This document shows, one piece after another, positions 9,501-19,067 of a DNA stretch of 64,000 nucleotides. The translations under genes and the position numbers were made by a program. The notes beneath the pieces were generated by a model that saw only the letters and a program-made list of their open reading frames with translations, ran no database searches and was not told where the DNA came from. The stretch spans positions 115,080-179,079 of the forward strand of contig NZ_JBHULY010000019.1 of NCBI RefSeq assembly GCF_042684665.1. Reading direction: 5' to 3'. Each line of letters begins with the position of its first letter. Positions within the stretch are counted from its first letter, which is position 1. This stretch comes from Jejuia rubra. GTDB taxonomy: Bacteria > Bacteroidota > Bacteroidia > Flavobacteriales > Flavobacteriaceae.

Positions 9501-9540
9501 TCGATGAAATGTAAAATTTTTTCAAAAAAATCGATGAAAT
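9501..9540. promoter_or_regulatory. Paired direct repeat TCGATGAAAT upstream of the giant adhesin gene
   Basis: The decamer TCGATGAAAT occurs at 9501-9510 and again at 9531-9540, exactly 30 bases apart, in the AT-rich stretch before the gene at 9659. Direct repeats on the same helix face are a common form of activator site. No matching regulator is identified, and no clear TAnnTTTG element was found beside it. Confidence 0.35.
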
Positions 9541-9658
9541 ACAAAAAAATCAGTTAAATTGCAGTCGGAAAATATATATAATGATGGGTGAAGCCAATTT
9601 GAAACCATGAATTTATATTGTTTCCAGCTATTAATTGTGATTTTTTAAAATTTCAATC

Positions 9659-12600
9659 ATGACAACCAAATCTACCTCAAGAAATGCATGGTATTATGCA
9701 TTTTTAATTTTTCTCTCATGGGGCGCAACGTCTTTTCTGTATGCACAATGCCCCACAATTACCAATCCTAACCCGCCTCCCATTTGCGATGCTGCGGGTT
9801 TTACCTTTAACGATTTAAACGCTTTTGCTACGGATGGTGGCGACGGTATTGTATGGTACGATATGCTTTCTGGTGGAAGTGCATTTAACACAAACGAACT
9901 CGTGGCGGAAGGCACCTATTATGCAGACAATGATTCTGGTGATTGTGCTACACGACCATCAATTACAGTTGACTTTCAGGTGAATGCTACGGGGGTTAAT
10001 TTAGATGAAATATATTGTAGCAACGAAAATAGTACCGTTCAGGACTACATAGATGATGTACTGCAACCAAGTTTTCCTCCAGGCGCTACATCTGTTGAGA
10101 TCTATTATGATTTGGGATTAACTACTCAGGCTAATTCAACAGATATTTTCTCCGTTGGAGGGACAAATCTATATATAATTTTTATTGATGGTTCTACTTG
10201 TAGAAGCCAAATAGAGTTTTCACAAGTAGGCGTTTTTAGTTCTCCAGCTGATCCAACTCCCGCTTGGCCTCAAGAATTTTGTTCTGATTCAAACCCATTA
10301 GTTGGAAATTTAGATCCGGGAACCACTGCTACCAACTTTAATTGGTATGCTAATTTGGATGGTTCTGGAAATCCAATTCCTCCTGCCTTAGCTTTATCAA
10401 CACCTTTGGTAGATGGCAATACCTATTACATCCAAATTGATGATATTTTTTGTGTGAGTAACCCTGTGGCGGTTACTGTCAATATTGATGATCCAGCAGA
10501 TGCAGGGTCCTCCGGAAGTCTAGAATACTGTAATGATAGTTTACCTGGCTCCGACTTTGATTTATTTAATGAATTGGGTGGTACGCCTGAAGCCACAGGT
10601 TCGTGGTCAGGACCTTTGACTACCTCAAATGGACATTTAGGTACTGTAAATATATCGACTTTAACTACTGCCGGTACCTACACATTTACTTATACGGTAT
10701 CAGGTAATGGCGCATGCCCTGACGCCACTGCGAATGTGGTGATTACTGTATATGAAACATTAAGTTCAGGAATACCATCTTCAGCCAATCCGGCAACATA
10801 TTGTGAATCTACAGTGCCAACCAACTTGGATTTGTTCACATTATTGGATAATGAAGACCCTAACGGACAATGGACGCAGGGCACTTCGAGTACGGATCCC
10901 GTTGTAACTTCACCTGTTGATTTAACTGGATTTGCGGCTAACACTTATAATTTTACCTATACCCAAAACCTATTGCCCAGCCCATGTCCTGAGGAATCTA
11001 CTACTGTACAGGTGGTGATACTTCCAGACCCTCATGCCGGAAATGCCATAAATCAAACTTTTTGTGAAAATGATTTAAGTGCAAATTCCCCTTTTGATTT
11101 ATTTGATGCCTTGGATGGTTCACAGGATAATAACTCGGGCACATGGACCGATTCAGGAAGCAATAACATTTCAAATTCAATTGATATTACTAGTTTTGCC
11201 GTTGCTGGAAGTCCGTATCTTTTCACCTATACTATTGATAATGGAAGCTGTTCAGATTCAGAGCAAATTTCAATTACAATTGAAGATGCTCCAGAATCTG
11301 GAAACCCAGTCGCATCTTTTCCTGAATACTGTGAAGGTTCAGCACCGTCAAACTATAATCTTTTTGATTTACTAGAAAACGAAGATCAAACGGGAACATG
11401 GTACATTGGAACGGACAATACAGGAGCAACAACTACCAATACCCAAGATTTATCGAGTTTTATCCCCGGAACCTATGATTACACTTTTGATGTGGACGCT
11501 ATCGGAAGCTGTGATGACGTATTGGTGACGGTACAAATCACGATTAACCCGCTTCCAAATACGGGAATATCCGATTCGCCGACATATTGTGAAAACGATT
11601 TGGCAACAAATTCACCATTGGATTTGTTCGGTCAATTGACAGGTGAAGATTCAGGAGGCACTTGGACAGATGATAATACTTCTGGAGCCCTAACGGGAAG
11701 TGATGTCGATTTAACGGCACTTACAATTGGAAGTTTTAATTTTACTTATACCATTACTGATACGAATGGTTGTACAAACAGTTCAACCGTAACAATTACA
11801 GTTGAAGACGCCCCGGAATCTGGTACTCCTGTTGCGACTTTTCCAGAATACTGTGAAGGCTCAGCACCATCAAGCTATAATCTTTTTGATTTATTGGAAA
11901 ACGAAGATCAAACGGGAACCTGGTACATTGGAACGGACAATACAGGAGCAACAACTGCCAATACCCAAGATTTATCAATCCTAGTCCCGGGAACCTATGA
12001 CTACACCTTTGATGTGGATGCCATTGGAAGTTGTGATGACCCATTAGTTACTGTGCAGGTCATAATAAATCCACTACCAAATACAGGTATTCCCGATTCA
12101 CCAACTTTTTGTGAAAATGATTTGGCAACAAATTCACCTTTAGATTTATATGGGCAATTGTCCGGTGAGGATAATGGAGGTACTTGGACGGATGATGATG
12201 CATCAGGGGCCCTAACTGGAAGCGATGTCGATTTAACGGCACTTAACATTGGAAGTTTTAATTTTACCTATACCATTACGGATACAAACGGCTGTACAAA
12301 CAGTTCAACAGTAACAGTTACTGTGGAAGATGCCCCAGAATCAGGTAGTCCAGTAGCGACTTTTCCAGAATATTGTGAGGGTTCAGCACCATCAAGTTAT
12401 AATCTTTTTGATTTATTAGAAAACGAAGATCAAACGGGAACTTGGTACATTGGAACGGATAATACGGGCGCAATAACTACCAATACTCAAGACTTATCAA
12501 GTCTTATTCCAGGTAGCTATGACTACACATTTGATGTGGATGCCATAGGAAGTTGTGATGACCCATTGGTTACTGTGCAGGTCGTAATAAATCCGCTTCC

Positions 12601-14875
12601 AAATACAGGTATTCCCGATTCACCAACGTTTTGTGAAAATGATTTGGCGACAAATTCACCTTTGGATTTGTTTGGTCAATTATCCGGTGAAGATTCTGGA
12701 GGAACTTGGACGGATGATGATGCATCCGGGGCATTAACGGGAAGCGATGTAGATTTAACGACACTTACCATTGGAAATTATAGCTTCACCTATACCATTA
12801 CCGATGTGAATGGCTGTACAAATAGTTCAACCGTAACAATTACAGTTGAAGATGCCCCAGAATCTGGAACTGCAAATACCCCAGTGGAATTTTGCCTAGT
12901 GGAAATAACAGCTGGTCAAACCTATGACTTATTCGATTTGTTATCTGATGAAGATCAAACGGGTTCGTGGAATGATGATGACGCTTCGGGAGCATTATCC
13001 GGAAGTGAAGTCACCATTGATGGATTGATGGCAGGTACATATAATTTTACCTATGATGTGGATGCCATTGGAAGCTGTGATGACGTTGATGTAACGGTAA
13101 GCATAGTTATTAATGATACGCCACCTCCCGGCGCATCAACGCCTCAATCCTTTTGTGATTCGGGTACTGTTGGCGATTTATCCGCAACAGGCAATAACAT
13201 TCAATGGTATGATGTTGCAGTTGACGGAACACCTTTGGACCCTGCTACTGACCTTGTGGATGGTCAAACCTATTACGCCACACAAACCGATGCGACCACT
13301 AACTGCGAATCTTCTGTACGAACAGCAATTAGTGTAAATATTTATCAAACACCAAGTTCAGGTGATCCGAACAGCACGACAATTGTAGCTTGTAATGATA
13401 ACAATGCCATTGATTTATTTACTGGTTTGGACGGTACAGAAGATGCAGGAGGCACATGGCAAAACGATGATGGTGTTGGAAATCTTAGTGGAAGCTCGTT
13501 GGATGCTACTGGAGTAACTCCTGGTACATATCAATTTACCTATTTGGTTTCCGGGAATGCACCATGTGTGGATGATAGCGAAACCATAACTATTACTATC
13601 GAAGCACCTTTAAATGCAGGTCCAACCATAAACCCTACGTTGGATATTTGTAGCAATAATGGTGCGGTAGACTTATTCACTTTATTGGGAGGCGCTGATA
13701 CAGGTGGAACTTGGTCACCTGCTTTAGATAGTGGCACTGGTCTTTTTGATCCTTTGATTGATCCGGACGGTACTTATACTTATACCTTAACCAATAGCTG
13801 TGGCACGTTTACCAATGAAGTAGCTATTACAGTAACCCAAGCCCCAAATGCCGGCACTAGTACCAGCGTTGGTTTGTGTATGATCGATGCCCCGATTGAT
13901 TTATTTACCGAATTGGGTAATGCACAAACTGGTGGTACATGGTCGCCAGCTTTGACCAGTGGCACAGGGGTTTTTGATCCAACTGTTGATGCGCCCGGTG
14001 TATATACCTACACGATAACAGCAATTGCCCCGTGTTCCCCAGATAATTCAGCCACGGTAACAGTAGCCGTAAATGATAGTCCACCGTTGACGGTCTTGGA
14101 TCCCAATCCAACATTCTGTTTGGTGGATAACCCGACGGTTGCGGATTTGGCGGGAAGTGTTCAAGCCACAGGTACTATAACTTGGTATGATGATGCTGGT
14201 TTAACGATGCCACTGAATGCTACGGATACTTTAGTTGATGGTGAAGATTACTTCGGAACCCAAACGGATGGCACCAATTGCGAATCTTCAAGTAGTGTCC
14301 AATTGAACGTCACTATCAACGACACGGCAACTCCAACATTGAATGATACTTCAGAAACTTATTGTGTTAATGACGGCCCGACCATCACAACGCTTTCAGA
14401 TAATATTTTAGAATACGATGCAAATGCGGATAACCTAAGATGGTACGATGCACCAACGGGAGGTAATCTACTTTCAGAAGATACACCACTCGGAGTTGCT
14501 ACATATTATGCCGTTTTAGTCGATCCAAATACCGGTTGCGAAAGTTCGGTACGATTGGAAGTGACACCGGACATTACCGCCTGTGGCGATTTAAGGATAC
14601 CCGACGGATTTTCGCCAAATGATGATGGTCTGAACGATACCTTTGATATCGATAACCTAGCGATTTTGTATCCAAATTTCGAAATGGAAATCTATAATCG
14701 AAATGGAAACATCGTGTACCGAGGCAATGCAAATACACCCCGATTTGATGGTACATCTAATCAAGGTCGCATAGCGCTCAAAGGTGATTTGCCTGTGGGA
14801 GTGTATTTCTACATCTTCAGCTACAATGATGGCAGTAAAAAACCAGTACAAGGACGCTTATACTTAAGCAGATAA
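9659..14875 (+). CDS. Giant repetitive surface protein with type B type IX secretion sorting domain
   Basis: This is a 1738-residue secreted protein. Residues 1-30 form a signal peptide ending near LYAQC. Most of the length is a chain of immunoglobulin-like modules of 80-90 residues that share NLFDLL/TYDFTYDV-type strands and regular cysteines, related to PKD-like adhesin modules. Three consecutive units of exactly 174 residues (two modules each) are nearly identical. The last about 95 residues, from about 1641 (RIPDGFSPNDDGLND), are the gliding-motility-associated C-terminal domain that marks type B cargo of the type IX system. The PorP/SprF-like and OmpA-like genes directly downstream are the usual partners for export and attachment of such cargo, as in SprB-SprF. 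A role in adhesion or gliding is an inference; the ligand is unknown. Confidence 0.92.
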   Translation: MTTKSTSRNAWYYAFLIFLSWGATSFLYAQCPTITNPNPPPICDAAGFTFNDLNAFATDGGDGIVWYDMLSGGSAFNTNELVAEGTYYADNDSGDCATRPSITVDFQVNATGVNLDEIYCSNENSTVQDYIDDVLQPSFPPGATSVEIYYDLGLTTQANSTDIFSVGGTNLYIIFIDGSTCRSQIEFSQVGVFSSPADPTPAWPQEFCSDSNPLVGNLDPGTTATNFNWYANLDGSGNPIPPALALSTPLVDGNTYYIQIDDIFCVSNPVAVTVNIDDPADAGSSGSLEYCNDSLPGSDFDLFNELGGTPEATGSWSGPLTTSNGHLGTVNISTLTTAGTYTFTYTVSGNGACPDATANVVITVYETLSSGIPSSANPATYCESTVPTNLDLFTLLDNEDPNGQWTQGTSSTDPVVTSPVDLTGFAANTYNFTYTQNLLPSPCPEESTTVQVVILPDPHAGNAINQTFCENDLSANSPFDLFDALDGSQDNNSGTWTDSGSNNISNSIDITSFAVAGSPYLFTYTIDNGSCSDSEQISITIEDAPESGNPVASFPEYCEGSAPSNYNLFDLLENEDQTGTWYIGTDNTGATTTNTQDLSSFIPGTYDYTFDVDAIGSCDDVLVTVQITINPLPNTGISDSPTYCENDLATNSPLDLFGQLTGEDSGGTWTDDNTSGALTGSDVDLTALTIGSFNFTYTITDTNGCTNSSTVTITVEDAPESGTPVATFPEYCEGSAPSSYNLFDLLENEDQTGTWYIGTDNTGATTANTQDLSILVPGTYDYTFDVDAIGSCDDPLVTVQVIINPLPNTGIPDSPTFCENDLATNSPLDLYGQLSGEDNGGTWTDDDASGALTGSDVDLTALNIGSFNFTYTITDTNGCTNSSTVTVTVEDAPESGSPVATFPEYCEGSAPSSYNLFDLLENEDQTGTWYIGTDNTGAITTNTQDLSSLIPGSYDYTFDVDAIGSCDDPLVTVQVVINPLPNTGIPDSPTFCENDLATNSPLDLFGQLSGEDSGGTWTDDDASGALTGSDVDLTTLTIGNYSFTYTITDVNGCTNSSTVTITVEDAPESGTANTPVEFCLVEITAGQTYDLFDLLSDEDQTGSWNDDDASGALSGSEVTIDGLMAGTYNFTYDVDAIGSCDDVDVTVSIVINDTPPPGASTPQSFCDSGTVGDLSATGNNIQWYDVAVDGTPLDPATDLVDGQTYYATQTDATTNCESSVRTAISVNIYQTPSSGDPNSTTIVACNDNNAIDLFTGLDGTEDAGGTWQNDDGVGNLSGSSLDATGVTPGTYQFTYLVSGNAPCVDDSETITITIEAPLNAGPTINPTLDICSNNGAVDLFTLLGGADTGGTWSPALDSGTGLFDPLIDPDGTYTYTLTNSCGTFTNEVAITVTQAPNAGTSTSVGLCMIDAPIDLFTELGNAQTGGTWSPALTSGTGVFDPTVDAPGVYTYTITAIAPCSPDNSATVTVAVNDSPPLTVLDPNPTFCLVDNPTVADLAGSVQATGTITWYDDAGLTMPLNATDTLVDGEDYFGTQTDGTNCESSSSVQLNVTINDTATPTLNDTSETYCVNDGPTITTLSDNILEYDANADNLRWYDAPTGGNLLSEDTPLGVATYYAVLVDPNTGCESSVRLEVTPDITACGDLRIPDGFSPNDDGLNDTFDIDNLAILYPNFEMEIYNRNGNIVYRGNANTPRFDGTSNQGRIALKGDLPVGVYFYIFSYNDGSKKPVQGRLYLSR
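11282..13108 (+). repeat. Tandem 522-bp coding repeats (three full copies plus a degenerate fourth)
   Basis: Full units begin at 11282, 11804 and 12326, each exactly 522 bases (174 codons), and a shorter diverged unit begins at 12848. Every unit opens with codons for EDAPESG and contains the segment ENEDQTGTWYIGTDNTGA. Copies are highly alike at the base level, which points to recent duplication or ongoing conversion, and makes the copy number liable to change or to be misassembled. Confidence 0.93.
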
Positions 14876-14904
14876 CATAATTAATAAAGCAAAATTTAGA
14901 AAAG

Positions 14905-15861
14905 ATGAAACATTTTAATCTATATCAAAACATCCTTGCTTTGTTAAGTATAGCATTGTTATCCTTGCAAAGTACAGCACAACAAGACCCTCAGTTTACG
15001 CAGTATATGTACAATATGAGCGTTATCAATCCGGCCTATGCCACGGCAGAGGAAGGTATTTTAAATTTGGGGGGATTGTACCGTACCCAGTGGGTAGGTG
15101 TGGAAGGTGCACCGAGAACGGGAACCTTTTTCGCCCATACGCCTATCAACGAAAGAATTGAAGCCGGTATTTCATTTACCAATGATAATATTGGAAATAT
15201 TGTCAACGAAAACAACATATTTGCCGATGTCGCTTATGTGCTTCCAGTTGGCCTCGAAAGTAAAATCTCTTTTGGAGTGAAAGCGGGAGTTAGAATGTTT
15301 GATGCCAATTTTGATGGATTGGTACTGCAATCAGGCCCGGCCAGTGGCGATAACGCTTTTAATGAAGATGTGAATCGCGCATTCCCGAATTTGGGTATCG
15401 GAGCCTTCTTTTTCACGGATAACTATTATTTGGGATTATCGGCACCAAACATGCTGTCCACCAAACATCTAGAAAATGAAAACGGCATCAAGGCCACGGG
15501 CGTGGAAAGTATGCACTTCTTTTTCACAGGAGGATACGTATTCGATATCAATGAAAACCTGAAGTTAAAACCTGCATTTATGGGACGCGCCGTAAAAGGT
15601 GCACCGTTGGCCCTGGATATAACAGCCAATGTGCTTATTCATGAAAAACTGGAGGCAGGCTTGGGATACCGTTTGGACGATGCCGTGAGTGCTTTGGTGA
15701 ATTTTAGGATTACTCCTGAACTCAGAATAGGCTATGCCTACGATTATACAACGACTAATTTGGGTGATTTCAATTCAGGGTCGCACGAGATATTCATTTT
15801 GTTTGATGTCGATCTCTTCGGATTTAAAGGCGGTTACGACCGTTCACCTCGATTCTTCTAA
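14905..15861 (+). CDS. PorP/SprF family type IX secretion outer-membrane protein
   Basis: The 318-residue protein has a signal peptide (about 1-25, ending STAQ) followed by the family's opening motif QDPQFTQYMYN and NPAYA, then an alternating beta-strand pattern through to a C-terminal GGYDRSPRFF. This is the PorP/SprF family of outer-membrane barrels. Members encoded next to type B cargo are needed for that cargo's secretion or anchoring, as SprF is for SprB. It starts 29 bases after the giant cargo gene and 18 bases before the OmpA-like gene, so the three very likely form one operon. Confidence 0.93.
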   Translation: MKHFNLYQNILALLSIALLSLQSTAQQDPQFTQYMYNMSVINPAYATAEEGILNLGGLYRTQWVGVEGAPRTGTFFAHTPINERIEAGISFTNDNIGNIVNENNIFADVAYVLPVGLESKISFGVKAGVRMFDANFDGLVLQSGPASGDNAFNEDVNRAFPNLGIGAFFFTDNYYLGLSAPNMLSTKHLENENGIKATGVESMHFFFTGGYVFDINENLKLKPAFMGRAVKGAPLALDITANVLIHEKLEAGLGYRLDDAVSALVNFRITPELRIGYAYDYTTTNLGDFNSGSHEIFILFDVDLFGFKGGYDRSPRFF

Positions 15862-15879
15862 CAGTTAATACAAGGAAAA

Positions 15880-17769
15880 ATGAAAAAAGTTATATACATA
15901 TTGGCAAGCCTTTTATTAGTTAGCGGAACGGCATTTGCCCAAAAGAAAAACCTAAAACGCGTGAATAAGCTTTTCGAAATGAGGGCTTACAAGGATGCGG
16001 CCGAGATTTACGAAACCAAAGAACGCTCACAGGAAGTGTTGCAGAATTTGGCCGATTGTTACTATTACAATTCCAGCCATCAAAAGGCCATAAAAACCTA
16101 TCGGGAGTTGTTTGTGGAATATGGCGATTCTATTGATATCGACTACCACTTCAGATTTGCGCAGGCATTAAAAGGTGTAAAGGAATACAAAGAAGCCGAT
16201 AAACATTTGAGCAGATATTACAACGCTAAAATCAATACTTTGGGTTTTATTGAAGAAACGGATAAAACCACACCGCATACCTTTAAATTGAAACAAATTG
16301 AAAACCGAAATTCAAGTAGTGATTTTGGGCTGTCTTTTTATGGTGAAGATAAAGTAGCTTTTGCATCCGCAAGGAACTCAGAAAATCCAGCCTATTCGTG
16401 GAATAATTTACCCTATTTGGATTTGTACAGCGGTACGTTGAACAGTCAAAATATCCTCGAAAATGTGGTGCCATTTTCAGAATCTATTAATACCGAATCC
16501 CATGAAAGTAATGCGGTGTTCACCAAGGATGGAAAAACCATGTATTTTAACAGAACGAATACGACCCGAAAGAAAACGGACGCAGACCGAATCGCCCACA
16601 TCAAAATTTATAAAGCCGAATTAATAGATGGTGAATGGACAAATGTTACCGCATTGCCATTTACCTCAAATTCCTATAGTACCGAGCATCCCGCTTTGAG
16701 CTATGACGAGAAAACACTCTATTTCGCCAGTGATATGCCCGGAACCTTTGGTAGTTTTGATATTTATAAAGTGGCCATAAATGAAGACGGCACCTATGGC
16801 GAACCTGAAAATTTAGGTGGAACTATCAATACAAAACATAGGGAACAATTCCCTTATATCAGCAAATACGATGTGCTGTATTTTTCGTCCATCGGTCATT
16901 TAGGCTATGGCGGATTGGATGTCTTTAGGAGTAATTTGGTGAACGACGCATTTGATAAACCAGTCAACTTGGGCAGTACCATTAATAGTCCTTTGGATGA
17001 TTTTGCCTATGTGGTAAGAGAAAAAGATAACAAAGGGTTTGTGTCATCAAATAGAACCGGATACGACAGATTATTTGGTTTTAAAAGAGAAATAAATCCC
17101 CTAACCATATATCAAGTTGAAGGTATAGTACAAGATTTAAATAGTAAGGAGTTATTAGCAGGATCTTTGGTAACCTTATTTGATGAATCTGATACCGTAA
17201 TTCAAGACACTATTGTTGGAGATGATGCGTATTATATTTTCAAAATAGAACCCAATAAAAAATATAAAGTACGAGGAATTCGAAAAGCTTACATTCCTCA
17301 GGATGTTGAGTTTTCTACAGACAGTAAGGGGAAGGTACAGCATAATATTTATCTAAATTTAGAATCTTTTGCGGATGCCGAAGATCGAATAAAGAAAGAT
17401 GATAAGACCGATGAGGTCAAGGTAGAGTTAGACAAAATTTATTTTGATTTTGATAAGTCCGACATTCGTGAAGATGCGGCAGCCACCTTGAACGTGCTGG
17501 TGGACTTAATGAAGAAATACCCAACCATGGAAGTGGAGGTGTCGGCACATACAGATGCCCGTGGGCCAGACCAGTACAATTTAGATCTGTCCAAACGTAG
17601 GGCGGCCTCAACTTTGGAGTATTTAGTTAGCCAAGGCATTGCCCGCGACCGATTGAAAAGTATTGGCTATGGCGAAATGCAACCACTTAATAAATGCGTA
17701 AAAGAGGGCATTTGTACCGACGAAGAATATGACATCAACAGACGTTGTGAATTTATAATTTTGAAATAG
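15880..17769 (+). CDS. OmpA-family protein with TPR-like, PD40 and carboxypeptidase-regulatory-like domains
   Basis: The 629-residue protein begins with a signal peptide (about 1-20, ending AFAQ). Order of parts: helical TPR-like region at about 20-120; WD40/PD40-like beta-propeller strands at about 165-390 (repeated forms such as KTMYFNRTN, KTLYFASDMPG, DVLYFSS); a carboxypeptidase-regulatory-like fold at about 405-490; and a C-terminal OmpA domain at about 505-629 with YFDFDKSDIRED and the peptidoglycan-binding NLDLSKRRA motif. It is likely a periplasmic outer-membrane-linked protein tying the PorP/SprF partner and the surface cargo to the cell wall. A strong terminator follows, ending this operon. 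Confidence 0.93.
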   Translation: MKKVIYILASLLLVSGTAFAQKKNLKRVNKLFEMRAYKDAAEIYETKERSQEVLQNLADCYYYNSSHQKAIKTYRELFVEYGDSIDIDYHFRFAQALKGVKEYKEADKHLSRYYNAKINTLGFIEETDKTTPHTFKLKQIENRNSSSDFGLSFYGEDKVAFASARNSENPAYSWNNLPYLDLYSGTLNSQNILENVVPFSESINTESHESNAVFTKDGKTMYFNRTNTTRKKTDADRIAHIKIYKAELIDGEWTNVTALPFTSNSYSTEHPALSYDEKTLYFASDMPGTFGSFDIYKVAINEDGTYGEPENLGGTINTKHREQFPYISKYDVLYFSSIGHLGYGGLDVFRSNLVNDAFDKPVNLGSTINSPLDDFAYVVREKDNKGFVSSNRTGYDRLFGFKREINPLTIYQVEGIVQDLNSKELLAGSLVTLFDESDTVIQDTIVGDDAYYIFKIEPNKKYKVRGIRKAYIPQDVEFSTDSKGKVQHNIYLNLESFADAEDRIKKDDKTDEVKVELDKIYFDFDKSDIREDAAATLNVLVDLMKKYPTMEVEVSAHTDARGPDQYNLDLSKRRAASTLEYLVSQGIARDRLKSIGYGEMQPLNKCVKEGICTDEEYDINRRCEFIILK

Positions 17770-17801
17770 CCTGTAAAAGATAAACCAACCTGAAACCTGA
17801 G

Positions 17802-17846
17802 AAAGCCTTTCTGAACGACAAGAGTCGGGATTGAAAGGCTTTTTGA
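17802..17846 (+). terminator. Terminator of the giant-adhesin operon
   Basis: AAAGCCTTTC at 17802-17811 pairs with GAAAGGCTTT at 17833-17842 and runs into further T residues. It lies about 30 bases after the OmpA-like gene. Confidence 0.85.
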
Positions 17847-17886
17847 TTATATTTGCTTGTACTGAAGTTCCATGAGATAGTTTTGT

Positions 17887-17960
17887 CATTCCTGCGAAGG
17901 CAGGAATCAATTTTTAAGATCCAAAATGTCACCCTGGGCGCTCCCGATAGTTATCGGGAC
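17887..17960. repeat. Composite palindromic intergenic repeat
   Basis: Two hairpins sit side by side: ATTCCTGC (17888-17895) with GCAGGAAT (17900-17907), and TCCCGATA (17942-17949) with TATCGGGA (17952-17959). Between them is GTCACCCTGGGCGC. The second hairpin and its GCGC flank recur at 51706-51727. It sits between a terminator and ruvB and looks like a REP-type element, not a gene. Confidence 0.75.
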
Positions 17961-17974
17961 TAAGGGTCTGAAAT

Positions 17975-18997
17975 ATGAACGAAAACCTAAATCCATCAAA
18001 CGATAACTATTCCCCTGAGGAACTGGACGTTGAAAGAAAGCTGAGGCCTTTAGCCTTCGACGATTTCACAGGTCAGGACCAAGTGCTCGAAAACCTGCAG
18101 ATTTTTGTAAAGGCGGCCAATTTACGAAGCGAAGCTTTGGACCATACCCTATTTCACGGCCCTCCGGGACTGGGTAAAACTACATTGGCTCATATTTTGG
18201 CTAATGAATTGGATGTGGGCATCAAAGTTACCTCTGGTCCAGTATTGGATAAACCTGGGGATTTAGCGGGACTGTTAACCAATCTTGAAGAACGAGATGT
18301 TTTATTTATTGATGAAATACACCGTCTCAGTCCGATTGTGGAGGAGTATCTCTACTCTGCCATGGAGGATTACAAGATCGATATCATGATTGAAACGGGG
18401 CCTAATGCCCGTACGGTTCAAATTAATTTAAGTCCTTTTACTTTAGTAGGGGCGACCACACGGTCGGGGTTATTGACTTCGCCCATGCGCGCTCGTTTCG
18501 GGATTCAAAGTAGGTTACAGTATTACAAAACCGATTTGCTCACTACCATTGTCCAGCGCAGTGCCTCAATTTTAAAAGTTCCCATTTCCATGGAAGCGGC
18601 AATCGAAATTGCAGGTCGAAGCAGGGGCACACCTAGAATTGCTAACGCTTTGTTACGTCGCGTACGGGATTTTGCCCAAATAAAAGGAGATGGTACTATT
18701 GACATCAAAATTGCAAAGTTTGCATTAGAGGCTTTAAATGTAGATACCCACGGCTTGGACGAAATGGACAATAAAATTCTATCCACCATTATCGATAAGT
18801 TTAAAGGAGGTCCTGTGGGCATTACCACCATCGCTACGGCTGTTAGCGAAAGCCCAGAAACTATCGAAGAGGTTTACGAACCCTTTTTAATTCAACAGGG
18901 ATTTATCATGCGTACCCCGCGTGGTCGTGAAGTTACCGAGCAAGCTTATAAGCATCTAGGAAAGATTAAAGGGAATATTCAAGGTGGGTTGTTTTGA
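17975..18997 (+). CDS. ruvB: Holliday junction branch migration helicase RuvB
   Basis: The 340-residue AAA+ ATPase drives branch migration of Holliday junctions together with RuvA. Walker A is GPPGLGKTT, Walker B is LFIDEIHRL, the sensor region reads LVGATTRSGLL, and the arginine finger region MRARFG follows; the C-terminal winged helix covers about 260-335. Length and all motifs match the family. ruvA is elsewhere in the window (33544) and ruvC was not seen, as usual for genomes in which these genes are scattered. The upstream region is a palindromic repeat and no clear promoter was found. Confidence 0.97.
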   Translation: MNENLNPSNDNYSPEELDVERKLRPLAFDDFTGQDQVLENLQIFVKAANLRSEALDHTLFHGPPGLGKTTLAHILANELDVGIKVTSGPVLDKPGDLAGLLTNLEERDVLFIDEIHRLSPIVEEYLYSAMEDYKIDIMIETGPNARTVQINLSPFTLVGATTRSGLLTSPMRARFGIQSRLQYYKTDLLTTIVQRSASILKVPISMEAAIEIAGRSRGTPRIANALLRRVRDFAQIKGDGTIDIKIAKFALEALNVDTHGLDEMDNKILSTIIDKFKGGPVGITTIATAVSESPETIEEVYEPFLIQQGFIMRTPRGREVTEQAYKHLGKIKGNIQGGLF

Positions 18998-19013
18998 CAT
19001 TGTGGCATCCCAA

Positions 19014-19055
19014 ATTGTCACACTGAGCGCAGTCGAAGTGCTGTTTCAGTGTCTC
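19014..19055. repeat. Short intergenic palindromic repeat
   Basis: ACACTGA at 19020-19026 pairs with TCAGTGT at 19046-19052 around the core GCGCAGTCGAAGTGCT. The core belongs to the same family as copies near 46702 and, inverted, near 51764. It lies between ruvB and the P450 gene. Confidence 0.65.
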
Positions 19056-19067
19056 ATCAGATAGATA

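Noticed and set aside
11282..13108. Possible CRISPR array because of regular repeats
   Set aside because: The units are 522 bases, coding and in frame, with no short spacer pattern and no cas genes nearby.
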